This document shows positions 6,641 to 15,517 of a stretch of DNA of 22,781 nucleotides, in pieces. The notes beneath the pieces are model-generated. The model saw only the letters and a program-made list of their open reading frames with translations. It had not been told where the DNA came from and did not search any database. A program made the translations under genes and the position numbers. Origin of the DNA: a bacterium (GTDB lineage: Bacteria > CSSED10-310 > JAJRTK01). Position 1 is the stretch's first letter. The number at the start of each line of letters is the position of its first letter. The stretch covers positions 1 to 22,781 of the forward strand of contig JAJRTK010000152.1 of NCBI GenBank assembly GCA_024278345.1, read 5' to 3'.

Positions 6641-6641
6641 A

Positions 6642-7700
6642 TTACCAAAGCAGAGGCATCAGGGTTGCCAAGGAGGAGTTGTCTCCGTGGAGAACGAGAG
6701 GGACTTTTTCGTTTTGGACTTCCACGGCAATCTCTTCTCCAGAGAGGTTTTCCAACGCTTCCAGTAGCTCGTCAGTGTTGTGTTGCGCCTGATACAAAGG
6801 CCCCGTCCACTCGATACCTACGACGATTTGCGCCATTCCTTCGGGTGTTTCCGGGGTGCTCAGGTAGAGCTTGCAGTCGTCGATGACCATCTTTACACGG
6901 GGCGAGAACAAGCGCGCCTGGCGAATGGCCTCAATGACCCGTTGTCTGCGGAACCATCCTTTGTGCCGTGTTTTGCCGGGCACCAGCGCATCGTATGAAG
7001 GCATTGGCCCTTCCAGCGCGACAGCCTCCACGCCGCGTGCTTCTTGCCGAAGGGAAAAAGACCCTTTCCCCAAGACCATCGCGGTGGGTGCATCCCGTTT
7101 GAGGTATCGGCTCGCCAAAAGTAGAAAGCGGCCGGGAAGGATGAGCTCGGTGGATTCGGAGGCCGCGGAGAAAGTGACTTCCTCGGCCAACGCCAACCGA
7201 CGGCCATCGGTGGCAACCATTCGGAGCCCGCCTGGTCCCAGCAGCAGGTGGATTCCCGGAAAGATCGACTTGTTGCGGCCTTTTGGCCGAGCGTAAGCGA
7301 TCATCATGCCCAAGATGCCCACAATATTCTTGTCGGTCATCCACCTTTGGCCGTGATCTTCCTGGACGGGAACATCCTCCAGGGGGCGAGTCCAGAAAAC
7401 AGCTCGATAACCGCCTGCAACGACCTGCAATTCGTCAGCTCCACAAACCAGGTCGATGGAGTGGGCACGGATCTCCTTCAGGGTCTGCAAAATCGGCCGA
7501 CCGGGAACGACAAAAGCTCCAGAAAGCTGTTTCGAGGCTGGGACAATGTCCCAGCCAGAGCCTTCTTCCGTCTGCCCACGGACCAGTATTCCGCCGGCAG
7601 TCCTGGAAAAAGAAACATCTGGAGCCTTGGAATGTTTGAGATCCGCAAGTCCAAGTGCGATCTCAAGGGCCCGGATCAACTTTGCGCGATGCACTTTCAA
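6642..7700 (-). CDS. dnaN: Divergent DNA polymerase III beta sliding-clamp-like protein
   Basis: A 352-residue protein with the three-domain layout of the beta clamp, the ring that tethers polymerase III to DNA. The best marker is the domain-2 motif GIHLLLGPGGLRMVATDGRRLALAEE at about 149-174, then LILPGRFLLLASRYL and MPSYDALVPG, which correspond to the conserved LIP-K and FPDYE-VIP segments. Domain 1 is poorly conserved: the usual PILSNVL-type stretch is replaced by KAPDVSFSR and ILVRGQT. The C-terminus reads LATLMPLLW in place of the usual MPMRL-type ending, which contributes to the partner-binding pocket. It is also slightly shorter than the roughly 366 residues typical of the family. The start is TTG at 7700, with GGGAGG 8 bases upstream; no ATG or GTG lies in frame further upstream before a stop. 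The gene is alone, without dnaA, recF or gyrB. It could be the only clamp of the organism or a second paralogue; the window cannot decide. Confidence 0.75.
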   Translation of the reverse strand: MKVHRAKLIRALEIALGLADLKHSKAPDVSFSRTAGGILVRGQTEEGSGWDIVPASKQLSGAFVVPGRPILQTLKEIRAHSIDLVCGADELQVVAGGYRAVFWTRPLEDVPVQEDHGQRWMTDKNIVGILGMMIAYARPKGRNKSIFPGIHLLLGPGGLRMVATDGRRLALAEEVTFSAASESTELILPGRFLLLASRYLKRDAPTAMVLGKGSFSLRQEARGVEAVALEGPMPSYDALVPGKTRHKGWFRRQRVIEAIRQARLFSPRVKMVIDDCKLYLSTPETPEGMAQIVVGIEWTGPLYQAQHNTDELLEALENLSGEEIAVEVQNEKVPLVLHGDNSSLATLMPLLW

Positions 7701-7918
7701 TCCGAAGCCTCCCAGTTCATCAAGATCCCCATGGGAATCATTGCGCTCGCCCTCAAGGAAAATGGGTTAAGGCAGCAGCCCTCGAACAAACGAGAACGGA
7801 AATGAGGTGCTGTCTCTATACCAAAGATCGGGATGTCTGTCCCGTTCCTGGCGAAGATATCCCTCCTTCCGGGCTCCCGTGGCCGGGCGCTCTTTCCAGT
7901 CAGGATAGCCGCCACACT

Positions 7919-7946
7919 TTGACTCGGTGAACAATCGCTGTATTCA
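7919..7946 (+). promoter_or_regulatory. Candidate promoter of cmk
   Basis: TTGACT (7919-7924, 5 of 6 to the -35 consensus) is followed after 16 bases by TATTCA (7941-7946, a weak -10). The predicted transcript would begin about 40 bases before the cmk start. The neighbouring dnaN-like gene diverges, so this gap must contain promoters in both directions; I could not pick one for dnaN. Confidence 0.4.
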
Positions 7947-7992
7947 AGGGGCAAAAGAGTGACGGCTACAGGCAGAAAACAAGGAGGCAACG

Positions 7993-8658
7993 ATGATCGT
8001 GGCCATCGACGGTCACGCTGGCTCAGGCAAAAGTTCTCTGGGGCGGCGCCTGGCACGATTCTACCGCATGCACTACATCGATACTGGTGCCATGTACCGG
8101 GGAGTCGCTTTGGGCTTCCTTCGAGGGGACTACTCGTTTTCCGCGGTCGATGGGTCGGAGCTCAGCCTCCGGCTTGAACGGATGAACCTCGAGTTTCTCC
8201 CCACCGGTGCTGATTTCCGCGTCTTCCTCGATGGTGAAGACGTCACCCAGGTGGTTCGCCAGCAAGAGGTGGGCAAGCTCGCATCCCAGGTTGCGGCTCT
8301 GGAGCCCGTTCGGCGATTCCTCACGCAAATGCAGCGGTCATTTGCCGCCATGGGAGATCTCGTCGTGGAGGGCCGAGATATTGGAACCGTAGTGTTCCCG
8401 GCTGCCGATCTCAAGATCTTCTTGACGGCGAGTTCTTCCGTGAGGGCCGGTCGGCGCTATACGGACGCAGCGGGCGGAAGCGGTCGAACTCAGGCAGAAA
8501 CACAACGGGAGATTGAAGAGAGAGACAAGAACGATTCGACTCGGGAAATCGCCCCACTGGCGCAATCGCCGGACGCGGTTTTCATTGATACATCAAATTT
8601 GTCCCTGGACGAAGTTTTCAGCGTCGTCGAATCCTGCCTGGCAAAGCTGGAGAGGTAG
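7993..8658 (+). CDS. cmk: Cytidylate kinase
   Basis: Cytidylate kinase phosphorylates CMP and dCMP with ATP, a cytoplasmic step of pyrimidine nucleotide recycling. At 221 residues it has the normal bacterial length. The P-loop GHAGSGKSS is at 7-15, the nucleotide-binding segment YIDTGAMYR at 28-36, and EGRDIGT at 126-132 is the CMP-binding motif of the family; the Arg-rich lid region (RAGRRYTD, then EIEERDKNDSTRE) follows. The ATG at 7993 has a strong ribosome-binding site, AAGGAGG, 6 bases upstream. It is followed by rpsA after 219 bases, the classic cmk-rpsA pairing seen in many proteobacteria. Assignment is secure. Confidence 0.96.
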   Translation: MIVAIDGHAGSGKSSLGRRLARFYRMHYIDTGAMYRGVALGFLRGDYSFSAVDGSELSLRLERMNLEFLPTGADFRVFLDGEDVTQVVRQQEVGKLASQVAALEPVRRFLTQMQRSFAAMGDLVVEGRDIGTVVFPAADLKIFLTASSSVRAGRRYTDAAGGSGRTQAETQREIEERDKNDSTREIAPLAQSPDAVFIDTSNLSLDEVFSVVESCLAKLER

Positions 8659-8679
8659 ATCTGGCCAAGCAGTTCAGGT

Positions 8680-8708
8680 TTGCGTCTTGCCAACAATTGA
8701 GCTAGAGT
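8680..8708 (+). promoter_or_regulatory. Candidate promoter of rpsA
   Basis: TTGCGT (8680-8685) and TAGAGT (8703-8708) are separated by exactly 17 bases in the cmk-rpsA gap. The boxes are only moderate matches (3 of 6 and 4 of 6). A separate rpsA promoter and long leader would fit the known autoregulation of S1 in other bacteria, but that is inference. Confidence 0.33.
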
Positions 8709-8877
8709 AGGGCATTCGCAATCCGTCTAAAGGCCCACTGGGGGCATTCTTTCGGTCATTCACTCAAGCTTGGGGACGCTCTCCAAGGGCGATATACGTT
8801 CGGCGGCGGGCTCGTAGCATCTTCGTCGATCACCGCAGGCAACTCAACAGGCTGTTTGAGGAGGTTTCCACCAAACC

Positions 8878-10656
8878 ATGCCAGAAAACCACAACCATTC
8901 AACCACTCTTGCCTCCGTCACCGAGATGCAACTGGGGGAACCCGTGCATAATCTCGATGACATCGACTTCGATTCCATGAGCATGGAGGAGATCTATGAA
9001 CGGACCTTCTCGAATATTGCCGAGGGAGAAGTCGTTTCAGGCCGCGTATTACAGGCCACGGATTCCGAAGTTCTCGTGGACGTCGGTTACAAGTCCGAAG
9101 GCATCATCTCCAGGCGCGAATTTGGGTCTACTGATCTCAAAGTCGGTGACATGGTCGATGTCTACCTGGAAAAAACGGAAAATGCCGACGGTCTGATCGT
9201 CCTTTCAAAGGAAAAGGCGGACAAGATCAAGATCTGGGATCAGATCAACAAGGCCTACGAGAATGACGAAATCCTGGAAGGCCGCGTGGCAGAGCGCATC
9301 AAGGGTGGGCTGACCGTTGATATTGGGGTGAAAGCCTTTTTGCCTGGATCGCAAATTGATCTCCGGCCTGTCCGGGATCTGGAGAAGCTCATCGGTGAAA
9401 ACCTCCGGGTGAAGGTCATCAAGCTGAACAAGAAGCGGGGCAATATCGTCCTGAGCCGCCGGGTCATTCTTGAGAAAGAGCGGGAGGAGAAAAAGAAGGA
9501 AACCCTGAAAAAGCTCGTTCCTCAGACCGTGCTTCCTGGCATCGTGAAGAACATCACCGAGTACGGGGCCTTTATCGATCTCGGCGGAATCGACGGGCTG
9601 CTCCATATTACCGATATGTCCTGGGGCCGAATCAACCATCCCACGGAGATGTTCTCCATCGGCCAGCAAGTGGACGTGATGATTCTGAAGTTTGATCCGG
9701 AGACGGAAAAAGTGTCTCTTGGAGTCAAACAGAAAACGGAGGATCCCTGGAAGAAGGCCGCGGAGAAATACCCCATCAGCACGCGCGTGGGTGGGAAAGT
9801 TATCTCCCTGACCGACTACGGGGCATTCGTAGAGCTGGAAGAGGGTATCGAGGGATTGATTCACATTTCCGAAATGTCTTGGAGCGGTCGAGTTAAACAC
9901 CCGTCAAAGGTGGTTTCCATCGGCCAAGACATTGAAGTCATGGTCCTGAACCTCGACGTGAATGCCAAGCGTATTTCCTTGGGGCTCAAGCAAACCGAGC
10001 CCAACCCGTGGTTCGTGGTCCAAGAACGGTATCCCGTGGGCTCCATTGTCAAAGGCAAGGTACGGAATTTCACGAACTTCGGCGCCTTTGTGGAGCTTGA
10101 AGAGGGAATCGACGGCCTCATCCACATTTCTGATATGTCCTGGACGGCGCGAGTCAAGCATCCTTCGGAGGTCTTCAAGAAGGGGCAGGAGATCGAAGCC
10201 GTGCTCTTGGACATTGATCCAGAAGCCGAGCGGCTCTCTCTGGGTCTCAAGCAGCTTACGCCAGATCCGTGGGACGAGGTTTCGAGGCGCTTCTACGAAG
10301 GCCAGGTTGTGGAAGGCGAAGTGGTCCGCCTGAGTGAATTCGGGGCATTCGTCCGGCTTCTTGATGGCATCGAGGGCCTGATCCACATCTCGGAACTCGA
10401 TGACTCCCATGTGGAGAAACCTGAAGATGTCGTGCAGATTGGCGAGAAGATCAAGATGAAGATCATCAAGATCGATATTCCCGAGCGGAAAATCAGCCTT
10501 TCCATACGCGCCTTCAAGTCGGCGGAAAGTACGGATATTAGTGAGTACATGGGCCATCCAAGCCGCGAGACTGCGGGTCCAACTCTGGGCGATGTCGTCA
10601 ACCGTGACACTCTGCTTCAGAGTTTGCGACAGATGCGGGAGTCCGTAGACTCCTAG
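8878..10656 (+). CDS. rpsA: 30S ribosomal protein S1
   Basis: S1 binds the small ribosomal subunit and unfolds mRNA for initiation. The 592-residue protein has six S1/OB-fold repeats at about 48-113, 131-196, 217-283, 302-370, 389-457 and 474-543. Repeats 3-6 carry the typical sequence YGAFVELEEGIEGLIHISEMSW or close variants (DYGAFVELEEGIEGLIHIS, NFGAFVELEEGIDGLIHIS); repeats 1 and 2 are the more divergent, ribosome-binding type. It is slightly longer than the E. coli protein because of an acidic N-terminal extension of about 45 residues. An AGGAGG lies unusually far (about 13 bases) upstream of the ATG, and no closer site is visible, so the start is probable rather than certain. A rho-independent terminator follows 20 bases after the stop. 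Confidence 0.96.
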   Translation: MPENHNHSTTLASVTEMQLGEPVHNLDDIDFDSMSMEEIYERTFSNIAEGEVVSGRVLQATDSEVLVDVGYKSEGIISRREFGSTDLKVGDMVDVYLEKTENADGLIVLSKEKADKIKIWDQINKAYENDEILEGRVAERIKGGLTVDIGVKAFLPGSQIDLRPVRDLEKLIGENLRVKVIKLNKKRGNIVLSRRVILEKEREEKKKETLKKLVPQTVLPGIVKNITEYGAFIDLGGIDGLLHITDMSWGRINHPTEMFSIGQQVDVMILKFDPETEKVSLGVKQKTEDPWKKAAEKYPISTRVGGKVISLTDYGAFVELEEGIEGLIHISEMSWSGRVKHPSKVVSIGQDIEVMVLNLDVNAKRISLGLKQTEPNPWFVVQERYPVGSIVKGKVRNFTNFGAFVELEEGIDGLIHISDMSWTARVKHPSEVFKKGQEIEAVLLDIDPEAERLSLGLKQLTPDPWDEVSRRFYEGQVVEGEVVRLSEFGAFVRLLDGIEGLIHISELDDSHVEKPEDVVQIGEKIKMKIIKIDIPERKISLSIRAFKSAESTDISEYMGHPSRETAGPTLGDVVNRDTLLQSLRQMRESVDS

Positions 10657-10674
10657 CCCATTGAACCCAACCCG

Positions 10675-10728
10675 AACCGCCCGATGGCAAACGTCGAATT
10701 ACCGTGAGCCTCCGGGCGGTTTCTTTTT
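10675..10728 (+). terminator. Rho-independent terminator of rpsA
   Basis: AACCGCCCG (10675-10683) and CGGGCGGTT (10713-10721) form a 9-bp GC-rich stem with a 29-base loop, followed by the T-rich run TTCTTTTT. It sits just after the rpsA stop and before the lpt genes. It argues against the long upstream reading of the next frame (open from 10661), which would run through this structure. Confidence 0.75.
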
Positions 10729-10762
10729 GAAGACCGATTGCAAGACGCCAGCGAGCTTCCGA

Positions 10763-12835
10763 ATGTCCATTTTTTTGACCCGATGGAAGCGGTTCTCACG
10801 GACATGGAGAGCAGCAATCATCCTGCTGGTTGTTGGTCTTTTTGCCGGCACAAGTACACCGGAGCCCCGGCCCGGTACTCAGGCGCCTGCCAGAGTCCCC
10901 GGGAAAAAGCCGCCTCCCTCGGGGTCCGCGCAACAAGTCCAGCTCGAGTCGCCTCATTTTCGCTACACCCATATCCAAGGCGGCAAGCGTGCATTCGATA
11001 TCATCGCCAAAAAGGCCGAGATTCTGAAGAATGAAGACTTCTCGCTTTTGGGCGTCGAAGATATCACCCTCTACGGTAGCAATGGCAAGGAATCTCATTT
11101 GACCTCTGATTTCGGGCGGTGGATCAAGGCAAGTGGGGATTTCGAGGTTTGGGGAAATGTCGTGGGCCGCATTCCAATGCGGGACAACGGTGGTGAGGGC
11201 GGGCTCAAGATTGAGACTTTCAAGCTTATCTACAAAGAGAAATGGCAGGCAATTCTGACTCAAAGACGCGTCAAGCTGACAACTGAACGAGTGCAAATCA
11301 CGGGCATCGGCATGAATTTCGACATTCCGGGCCAGAAGGCCAAGCTCATGAAGGCTGTATGGACGAAGCTCAAGATCGATCAGACCGACGTCCAAGTGCC
11401 TCTGGAAATCCGTTCCAATCGCCTCGACTTGGATGTGGAAGTCAAGCGGGCGGTCTACACGCAGAAACCTAGATTGAGCTTGGGCCGAAATCGCCTGACG
11501 GGCTCGAAGATGGTTCTTGATCTTGGTGGAGACGACGAAAAACTCGCAATCGAAGGGCCGGTGAAGGGGATTTTTTTTCGAGGGGCACTGTCGCGACCGG
11601 CTGTCCAGCACCAACGGCAAGAGCCAACGGCTTCTCCTATGAAAGTCCAGTCGGACAAGGCCTCCTTTCATCGTGGTTCCGCCACGGCATTGTTTGAGGG
11701 TCATGTCAAGGCAAAGTGGGACAAGCGGCGCATGGACTGCGATCGACTCACATTGCTCTTTGACGCGGAGAGCAATCGCTTACAGATCGCCCTTGCTACG
11801 GGAAAGGTGCGAGTTTTTTTGGAAGACGGCATCGCAAGAGGCGGGCGACTGCTTTACGATTATCGGATTGAACGGGGGCTTCTGTCCCGGACCCCCTCTC
11901 TTCAGCGGCCAAAAGAAACACTGACGGCAAGACTCATCTATTTTCACGGGGATGGCATGATCGTGGCCGAAGGGAAGGTCCGGCTTCGACGCAAGAAGGA
12001 CCGGAGCTCCCAGAAAAGACAGGCCAAGAACTCAAAGAATGAGCCCCTGGAAGTTCGGGCGGGGCGCTCTGTCTACCTTCCAGATGGCAAACTGCGGTTC
12101 ATGGGTAAAGTGAAAGTCCTCCGGGGTAGCTCGACGCTCAAGGCAGAGGAGGTGGAACTCCTGAGCAATGAGCAGGGTGAGTTTACCGATCTTTGGGCCA
12201 CGGGAACCGTTCGATTGTCGGAAGCAGATCGCATCGCCATGGGCGATTCTATCGAATACAGTTTTGGTGGAGGGCAAGCGGTTTTGCTGGGAGCGCCTGC
12301 ACGAGCATGGCTCGATGACGATTACATTGAGGCAGCGGCTCTGACCTTTTCTCGAAAGGCCGGCGACGTCACGGCGGAAAAAGACGTTGTGCTTCGTATG
12401 GAGCGACGGGGCAAGGAAGCAGCCGGACTTGGAGTCTCCGACAGGATGTCTGGGCCTATTGCCGCGACGTGCCAGCAAGCGATCTTCAGCGAAGGTCGTT
12501 CCAGGCTCGATCTGTCTGGCGACGTCGAAGTAATTCTAAAAAACGAGCAGTTGCGTTTGCGTTGCCAACGTTTGGAACTCTACGTTGATGAAGATCAGCG
12601 CCTCTCTCGCTTGGAAGCCTGGAAGGATGTGGTCATCCAACAGGAGACCTCTGAAGTCAAAGGTTCTCACGCAAAGTATGAAAGGGCGCGGCAGCACCTG
12701 GTGATCACAGGAACGCCCGTTCAGATGCGCCGAGAAGGGGGCACTAGTGAAGGGGACAAGGCGAGCCTTGACCTTGCTACACGGCAATTAAAACTCTTTG
12801 GCGAACGTGCCCAAACCATCCTGCAAAGCCCATGA
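10763..12835 (+). CDS. LptC-LptA fusion: LPS export protein with N-terminal membrane anchor and OstA-like repeats
   Basis: A 690-residue protein that seems to combine two parts of the LPS transport bridge. Residues about 16-30 ([14 protein letters not shown]) are a single hydrophobic anchor like that of LptC, followed by a Pro-rich linker. About 64-198 is an LptC-like (YrbK) beta domain, with [34 protein letters not shown] and WGNVVGRI. From about 293 to the end come several OstA/LptA-type beta segments ([40 protein letters not shown]). In most bacteria LptC and LptA are separate proteins of about 190 and 185 residues. The ATG at 10763 is chosen because it begins just before the anchor and lies past the rpsA terminator; its ribosome-binding site is weak. 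The stop overlaps the lptB start (ATGA), implying translational coupling. The domain reading is good; a truly continuous fusion assumes no sequencing frameshift. Confidence 0.85.
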   Translation: MSIFLTRWKRFSRTWRAAIILLVVGLFAGTSTPEPRPGTQAPARVPGKKPPPSGSAQQVQLESPHFRYTHIQGGKRAFDIIAKKAEILKNEDFSLLGVEDITLYGSNGKESHLTSDFGRWIKASGDFEVWGNVVGRIPMRDNGGEGGLKIETFKLIYKEKWQAILTQRRVKLTTERVQITGIGMNFDIPGQKAKLMKAVWTKLKIDQTDVQVPLEIRSNRLDLDVEVKRAVYTQKPRLSLGRNRLTGSKMVLDLGGDDEKLAIEGPVKGIFFRGALSRPAVQHQRQEPTASPMKVQSDKASFHRGSATALFEGHVKAKWDKRRMDCDRLTLLFDAESNRLQIALATGKVRVFLEDGIARGGRLLYDYRIERGLLSRTPSLQRPKETLTARLIYFHGDGMIVAEGKVRLRRKKDRSSQKRQAKNSKNEPLEVRAGRSVYLPDGKLRFMGKVKVLRGSSTLKAEEVELLSNEQGEFTDLWATGTVRLSEADRIAMGDSIEYSFGGGQAVLLGAPARAWLDDDYIEAAALTFSRKAGDVTAEKDVVLRMERRGKEAAGLGVSDRMSGPIAATCQQAIFSEGRSRLDLSGDVEVILKNEQLRLRCQRLELYVDEDQRLSRLEAWKDVVIQQETSEVKGSHAKYERARQHLVITGTPVQMRREGGTSEGDKASLDLATRQLKLFGERAQTILQSP

Positions 12836-13614
12836 ATCTCAACTCCAAAAGCAATATTCTCCACGCGGAAGGCCTGTGGAAGAGCTATAATGGCCGAGCC
12901 GTGGTAAAAGACGTGGGTTTCGATGTACGTCCCGGGGAAATCGTTGGCCTGCTCGGTCCCAACGGAGCAGGGAAGACAACCACTTTCTACATGGTTGTTG
13001 GCCTCGTTAGGCCGGAGCAGGGCCGCGTGTGGCTGGGTGACAGGGACATCGCCGGCCTACCGATGTACAAGCGAGCAAGGCTTGGGATCGGTTACCTTCC
13101 CCAAGAACCGTCAATCTTCCGAAAAATGACCGTCCGCGACAATATTCTGAGTATTCTCGAGATGCTGGGCTACAGTCGCCGCGAGCGCAAGCAGCGCCTC
13201 GAACAGCTTCTGGAAGAATTGGATTTAACCCGATTGGCAACGCACAAAGGCTACACCTTGTCTGGCGGCGAACGTCGCCGAGTCGAGATCACGCGGGCTC
13301 TGGCGGCCAAACCGGCTTTCATTCTCCTGGATGAGCCATTTGCGGCGATTGATCCCATCGCGGTTATGGAATTACAAAGTCTGGTCCGCCAATTGGCTGG
13401 CAGAGGAATTGGAGTGCTGATCACGGATCACAGCGTAAGAGAAACCCTTGAAATTACGGATGTGGCGCTTATAATCAATGAGGGAGAAATCCTGGCATCG
13501 GGAACTCCACACGAGTTGGTAGATAATCCCTTGGTTCGGCGGGTTTATCTGGGGGACCACTTCGAGTTGAGTTCTGCCGCGGCGGGGAGAACCAAGGTAA
13601 AATCGCAAGCGTGA
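12832..13614 (+). CDS. lptB: LptB, LPS export ABC transporter ATP-binding protein
   Basis: The cytoplasmic ATPase of the LptB2FG exporter, which extracts LPS from the inner membrane and pushes it along the LptC/LptA bridge. The 260-residue protein has all the ABC motifs: Walker A GPNGAGKT (42-49), the signature LSGGE (143-147), Walker B FILLDEP (163-169) with its Glu, and the H-loop His200 in [10 protein letters not shown]. The [12 protein letters not shown] sequence is typical of LptB rather than of other ABC families. It overlaps the fused lptC-lptA gene by four bases and is followed after 16 bases by rpoN, the standard lptB-rpoN order. The membrane partners LptF and LptG are not in this window. 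Confidence 0.95.
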   Translation: MNLNSKSNILHAEGLWKSYNGRAVVKDVGFDVRPGEIVGLLGPNGAGKTTTFYMVVGLVRPEQGRVWLGDRDIAGLPMYKRARLGIGYLPQEPSIFRKMTVRDNILSILEMLGYSRRERKQRLEQLLEELDLTRLATHKGYTLSGGERRRVEITRALAAKPAFILLDEPFAAIDPIAVMELQSLVRQLAGRGIGVLITDHSVRETLEITDVALIINEGEILASGTPHELVDNPLVRRVYLGDHFELSSAAAGRTKVKSQA

Positions 13615-13630
13615 GCGCGAGGGAAGTGGA

Positions 13631-15076
13631 ATGGGTCTCGAACTTAGACTTCAAACGCAGTTAAAGCTCACTCAGAAGCTGGTGATGACCCAGCATCTGC
13701 AGTTGGCCATAAAGCTGCTTCAACTCAATAAGCTCGAGCTCCAAGATCGGATCACCCAGGAGCTTGAGGAAAACCCTCTCCTCGATGACGCGATCCAGCT
13801 TCCCACAACGGAACCTGCGCCAGAAACTCCAGAAAAGGCGGAGCCTGAAAAAGAAGTCATCGAACTCAACGAAGCGCCGGATCCCATGGAGGAATTCAAC
13901 TGGGAAGCGGCACTGGAAGACCGGGCGGAAGTAGGGTTTTCTTTCTCTGAAGCTAAAGAAGCCATCGCTTACGAAAACATTATCAAGAAGAGCGAGACCC
14001 TCTCCGATCATCTGTTGTGGCAACTCTCGGTTTCAAGCCTGGGCGAGCGGGATCAGGTCACAGGGCACCAGATCATCGGGAACCTCGATGAACATGGTTT
14101 TCTTGACGCAACCATCGGAGAAATCGCTGCCATCGAAAGTGTTCCCGAACGGGAGGTAGAAAGGATTCTTGGCGTCGTCCAGCGCTTCGATCCAGCGGGA
14201 ATTGCATCGAGGAACCTTCAGGAGAGCCTCCGCATCCAGATCGAGATGCTAGAAGGGATCGACGATCTCGCACGGGGCCAGGTCTGCAAGCTTGTGGAGC
14301 AGTTCTTCTCCGCCCTGGGTACCAAGAACTATGGTGTGATTGCGAAGAAGATGTGCCTCCCCATCGAACGAGTGATGGAGCTTGTGGAAATCGTCCGCTC
14401 TCTCGAGCCCTACCCGAGCCGCGGTTGGGGCACCGATCCGCCTCACTACATCACTCCAGATGTCTATATCACCAAGATGGATGGCGAATACCAGGTTCTT
14501 CTCAACGATGATGGATTGCCCAAGCTTCGGATCAGCAATATCTATCGCCGCCTGTTGAAGGCCAAGAACAGCACATCGAGCGACACGAAAAAGTATCTCA
14601 AGAGCAAGCTCGATTCGGCGTTGTGGCTCATCAAAAGCATCGATCAGCGGCAGCGCACGATCCACAAGGTTGCCAGCTCCATTCTAAAGTTCCAAAAGGA
14701 TTTTTTTGACCATGGAATCGAGTATCTCCGGCCGCTGGTTCTAAAAGACGTTGCTGAAGATATCGAAATGCACGAATCCACGGTGAGCCGGGCCTCCACG
14801 AATAAGTACATTCACACGCCCCAGGGACTCTTCGAAATCAAGTATTTTTTCCACAGCGGCGTAAAATCCAGAAATGGCTCAGACGTTTCTTCAAGGATGG
14901 TCAAGGAGAGGATTCGAAAGCTTATCGAAGCCGAAGACAAGAGGCGACCGCTGAGCGACCAAAGACTGGTGAGAGATCTCAAAGGAACCGGCATCCACAT
15001 CGCCCGAAGAACGGTGGCCAAGTACAGGGAAGAATTGCGTATTCCTTCCTCTCAAAAACGGAAGGAGAGGTATTGA
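13631..15076 (+). CDS. rpoN: RNA polymerase sigma-54 factor
   Basis: Sigma-54 recruits polymerase to -24/-12 promoters that need an ATP-driven enhancer-binding activator. The 481-residue protein has the N-terminal activator-interacting region (LRLQTQLKLTQKLVMTQHLQ, with ELEENPLL near 46-53), an acidic linker, the core-binding domain, a helix-turn-helix region (VAEDIEMHESTVSRASTNKYIHTPQG) and the invariant RpoN box ARRTVAKYRE at 458-467 that reads the -24 element. It starts 16 bases after lptB, with GAGGGAAG upstream of the ATG. The N-terminus is richer in Lys and Leu than the usual Gln-rich form, but length and motifs are complete. No sigma-54 activator is encoded here. Confidence 0.97.
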   Translation: MGLELRLQTQLKLTQKLVMTQHLQLAIKLLQLNKLELQDRITQELEENPLLDDAIQLPTTEPAPETPEKAEPEKEVIELNEAPDPMEEFNWEAALEDRAEVGFSFSEAKEAIAYENIIKKSETLSDHLLWQLSVSSLGERDQVTGHQIIGNLDEHGFLDATIGEIAAIESVPEREVERILGVVQRFDPAGIASRNLQESLRIQIEMLEGIDDLARGQVCKLVEQFFSALGTKNYGVIAKKMCLPIERVMELVEIVRSLEPYPSRGWGTDPPHYITPDVYITKMDGEYQVLLNDDGLPKLRISNIYRRLLKAKNSTSSDTKKYLKSKLDSALWLIKSIDQRQRTIHKVASSILKFQKDFFDHGIEYLRPLVLKDVAEDIEMHESTVSRASTNKYIHTPQGLFEIKYFFHSGVKSRNGSDVSSRMVKERIRKLIEAEDKRRPLSDQRLVRDLKGTGIHIARRTVAKYREELRIPSSQKRKERY

Positions 15077-15207
15077 TGCGCCGCCCCTCGCGGCTTCGAG
15101 CTCTTCTTCTCCCCGATTTCTGAAGCCCGGAACTCAGCACTCTCATTTTGCAGGCTCCACGCTATTGTTCTCTCTTTCCTCTTTTCACTACAAACGACTC
15201 GCCGACT

Positions 15208-15222
15208 CCGGCAGTATGCCGG
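15208..15222 (+). other. Short hairpin in the leader before ptsH
   Basis: CCGGCA-GTA-TGCCGG, a perfect 6-bp stem, lies 25 bases before the ptsH start in the 171-base rpoN-ptsH gap, which is otherwise without recognisable signals. There is no T-run, so it is not a standard terminator; it may just modulate translation or be fortuitous. Confidence 0.35.
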
Positions 15223-15247
15223 GAGCGTAGAAAACCTGGTACATCGC

Positions 15248-15517
15248 ATGGAAGAACGTCGCGCACGCATTCTCAATCAAGAAGGATTGCACGCCCGCTT
15301 GGCCGCCAGGCTTGTGAAATGCGCTACCCAGTTTCAGTCCAAGATCACGCTTTTCAAAGGCAAACAGCAGGCCGATGCAACCTCGATCATGGGGATCCTC
15401 ATCCTTGCCGCCGGACCGGGCACCGAACTCGCAATCCATGCCGAGGGCGTCGATGAATTGCAAGCCGCCGCATCGATCCAGCGGTTGATCGATTCGCGTT
15501 TCGAAACGGAGGAATGA
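15248..15517 (+). CDS. ptsH: HPr family phosphocarrier protein
   Basis: HPr accepts phosphate from enzyme I and passes it to EIIA proteins. The 89-residue protein has the usual HPr length. His15 in NQEGLHARLAAR is the phospho-acceptor, although the normal LHARPA reads LHARLA. Ser46 in TSIMGIL is present at the exact canonical position, the residue phosphorylated by HPr kinase in species that have it; no hprK is seen here. It overlaps ptsI by four bases (ATGA). The ribosome-binding site is weak. Position next to rpoN suggests a regulatory (nitrogen-type, NPr-like) branch, but the sequence itself does not separate NPr from HPr. Confidence 0.9.
   Translation: MEERRARILNQEGLHARLAARLVKCATQFQSKITLFKGKQQADATSIMGILILAAGPGTELAIHAEGVDELQAAASIQRLIDSRFETEE

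Larger units (their letters stand above)
5216..6641. other. 1.4-kb gene-free, repeat- and hairpin-rich stretch
   Basis: No credible protein gene is visible between the rpoH-type and dnaN-like genes. The longer open frames, for example 5219-5881 (-), 5821-6261 (-) and 6136-6792 (+), read straight through repeats, are Pro/Arg/Ser/Gly-rich and match no family I recognise. The stretch contains MITE-like copy B, an inverted 15-base repeat pair (6011-6025 and 6497-6511), three consecutive hairpins (6186-6253), an 11-bp hairpin (6431-6456), a 20-base direct repeat (6459-6513) and R1 copy 2 next to dnaN. This looks like accumulated non-autonomous repeats and remnants of unknown origin. Confidence 0.6.

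Noticed and set aside
10661-10762. Longer start for the LptC-LptA fusion at TTG 10661
   Set aside because: The added 34 residues would be translated across the rpsA terminator stem and put a long hydrophilic tail before the anchor; the ATG at 10763 fits better.
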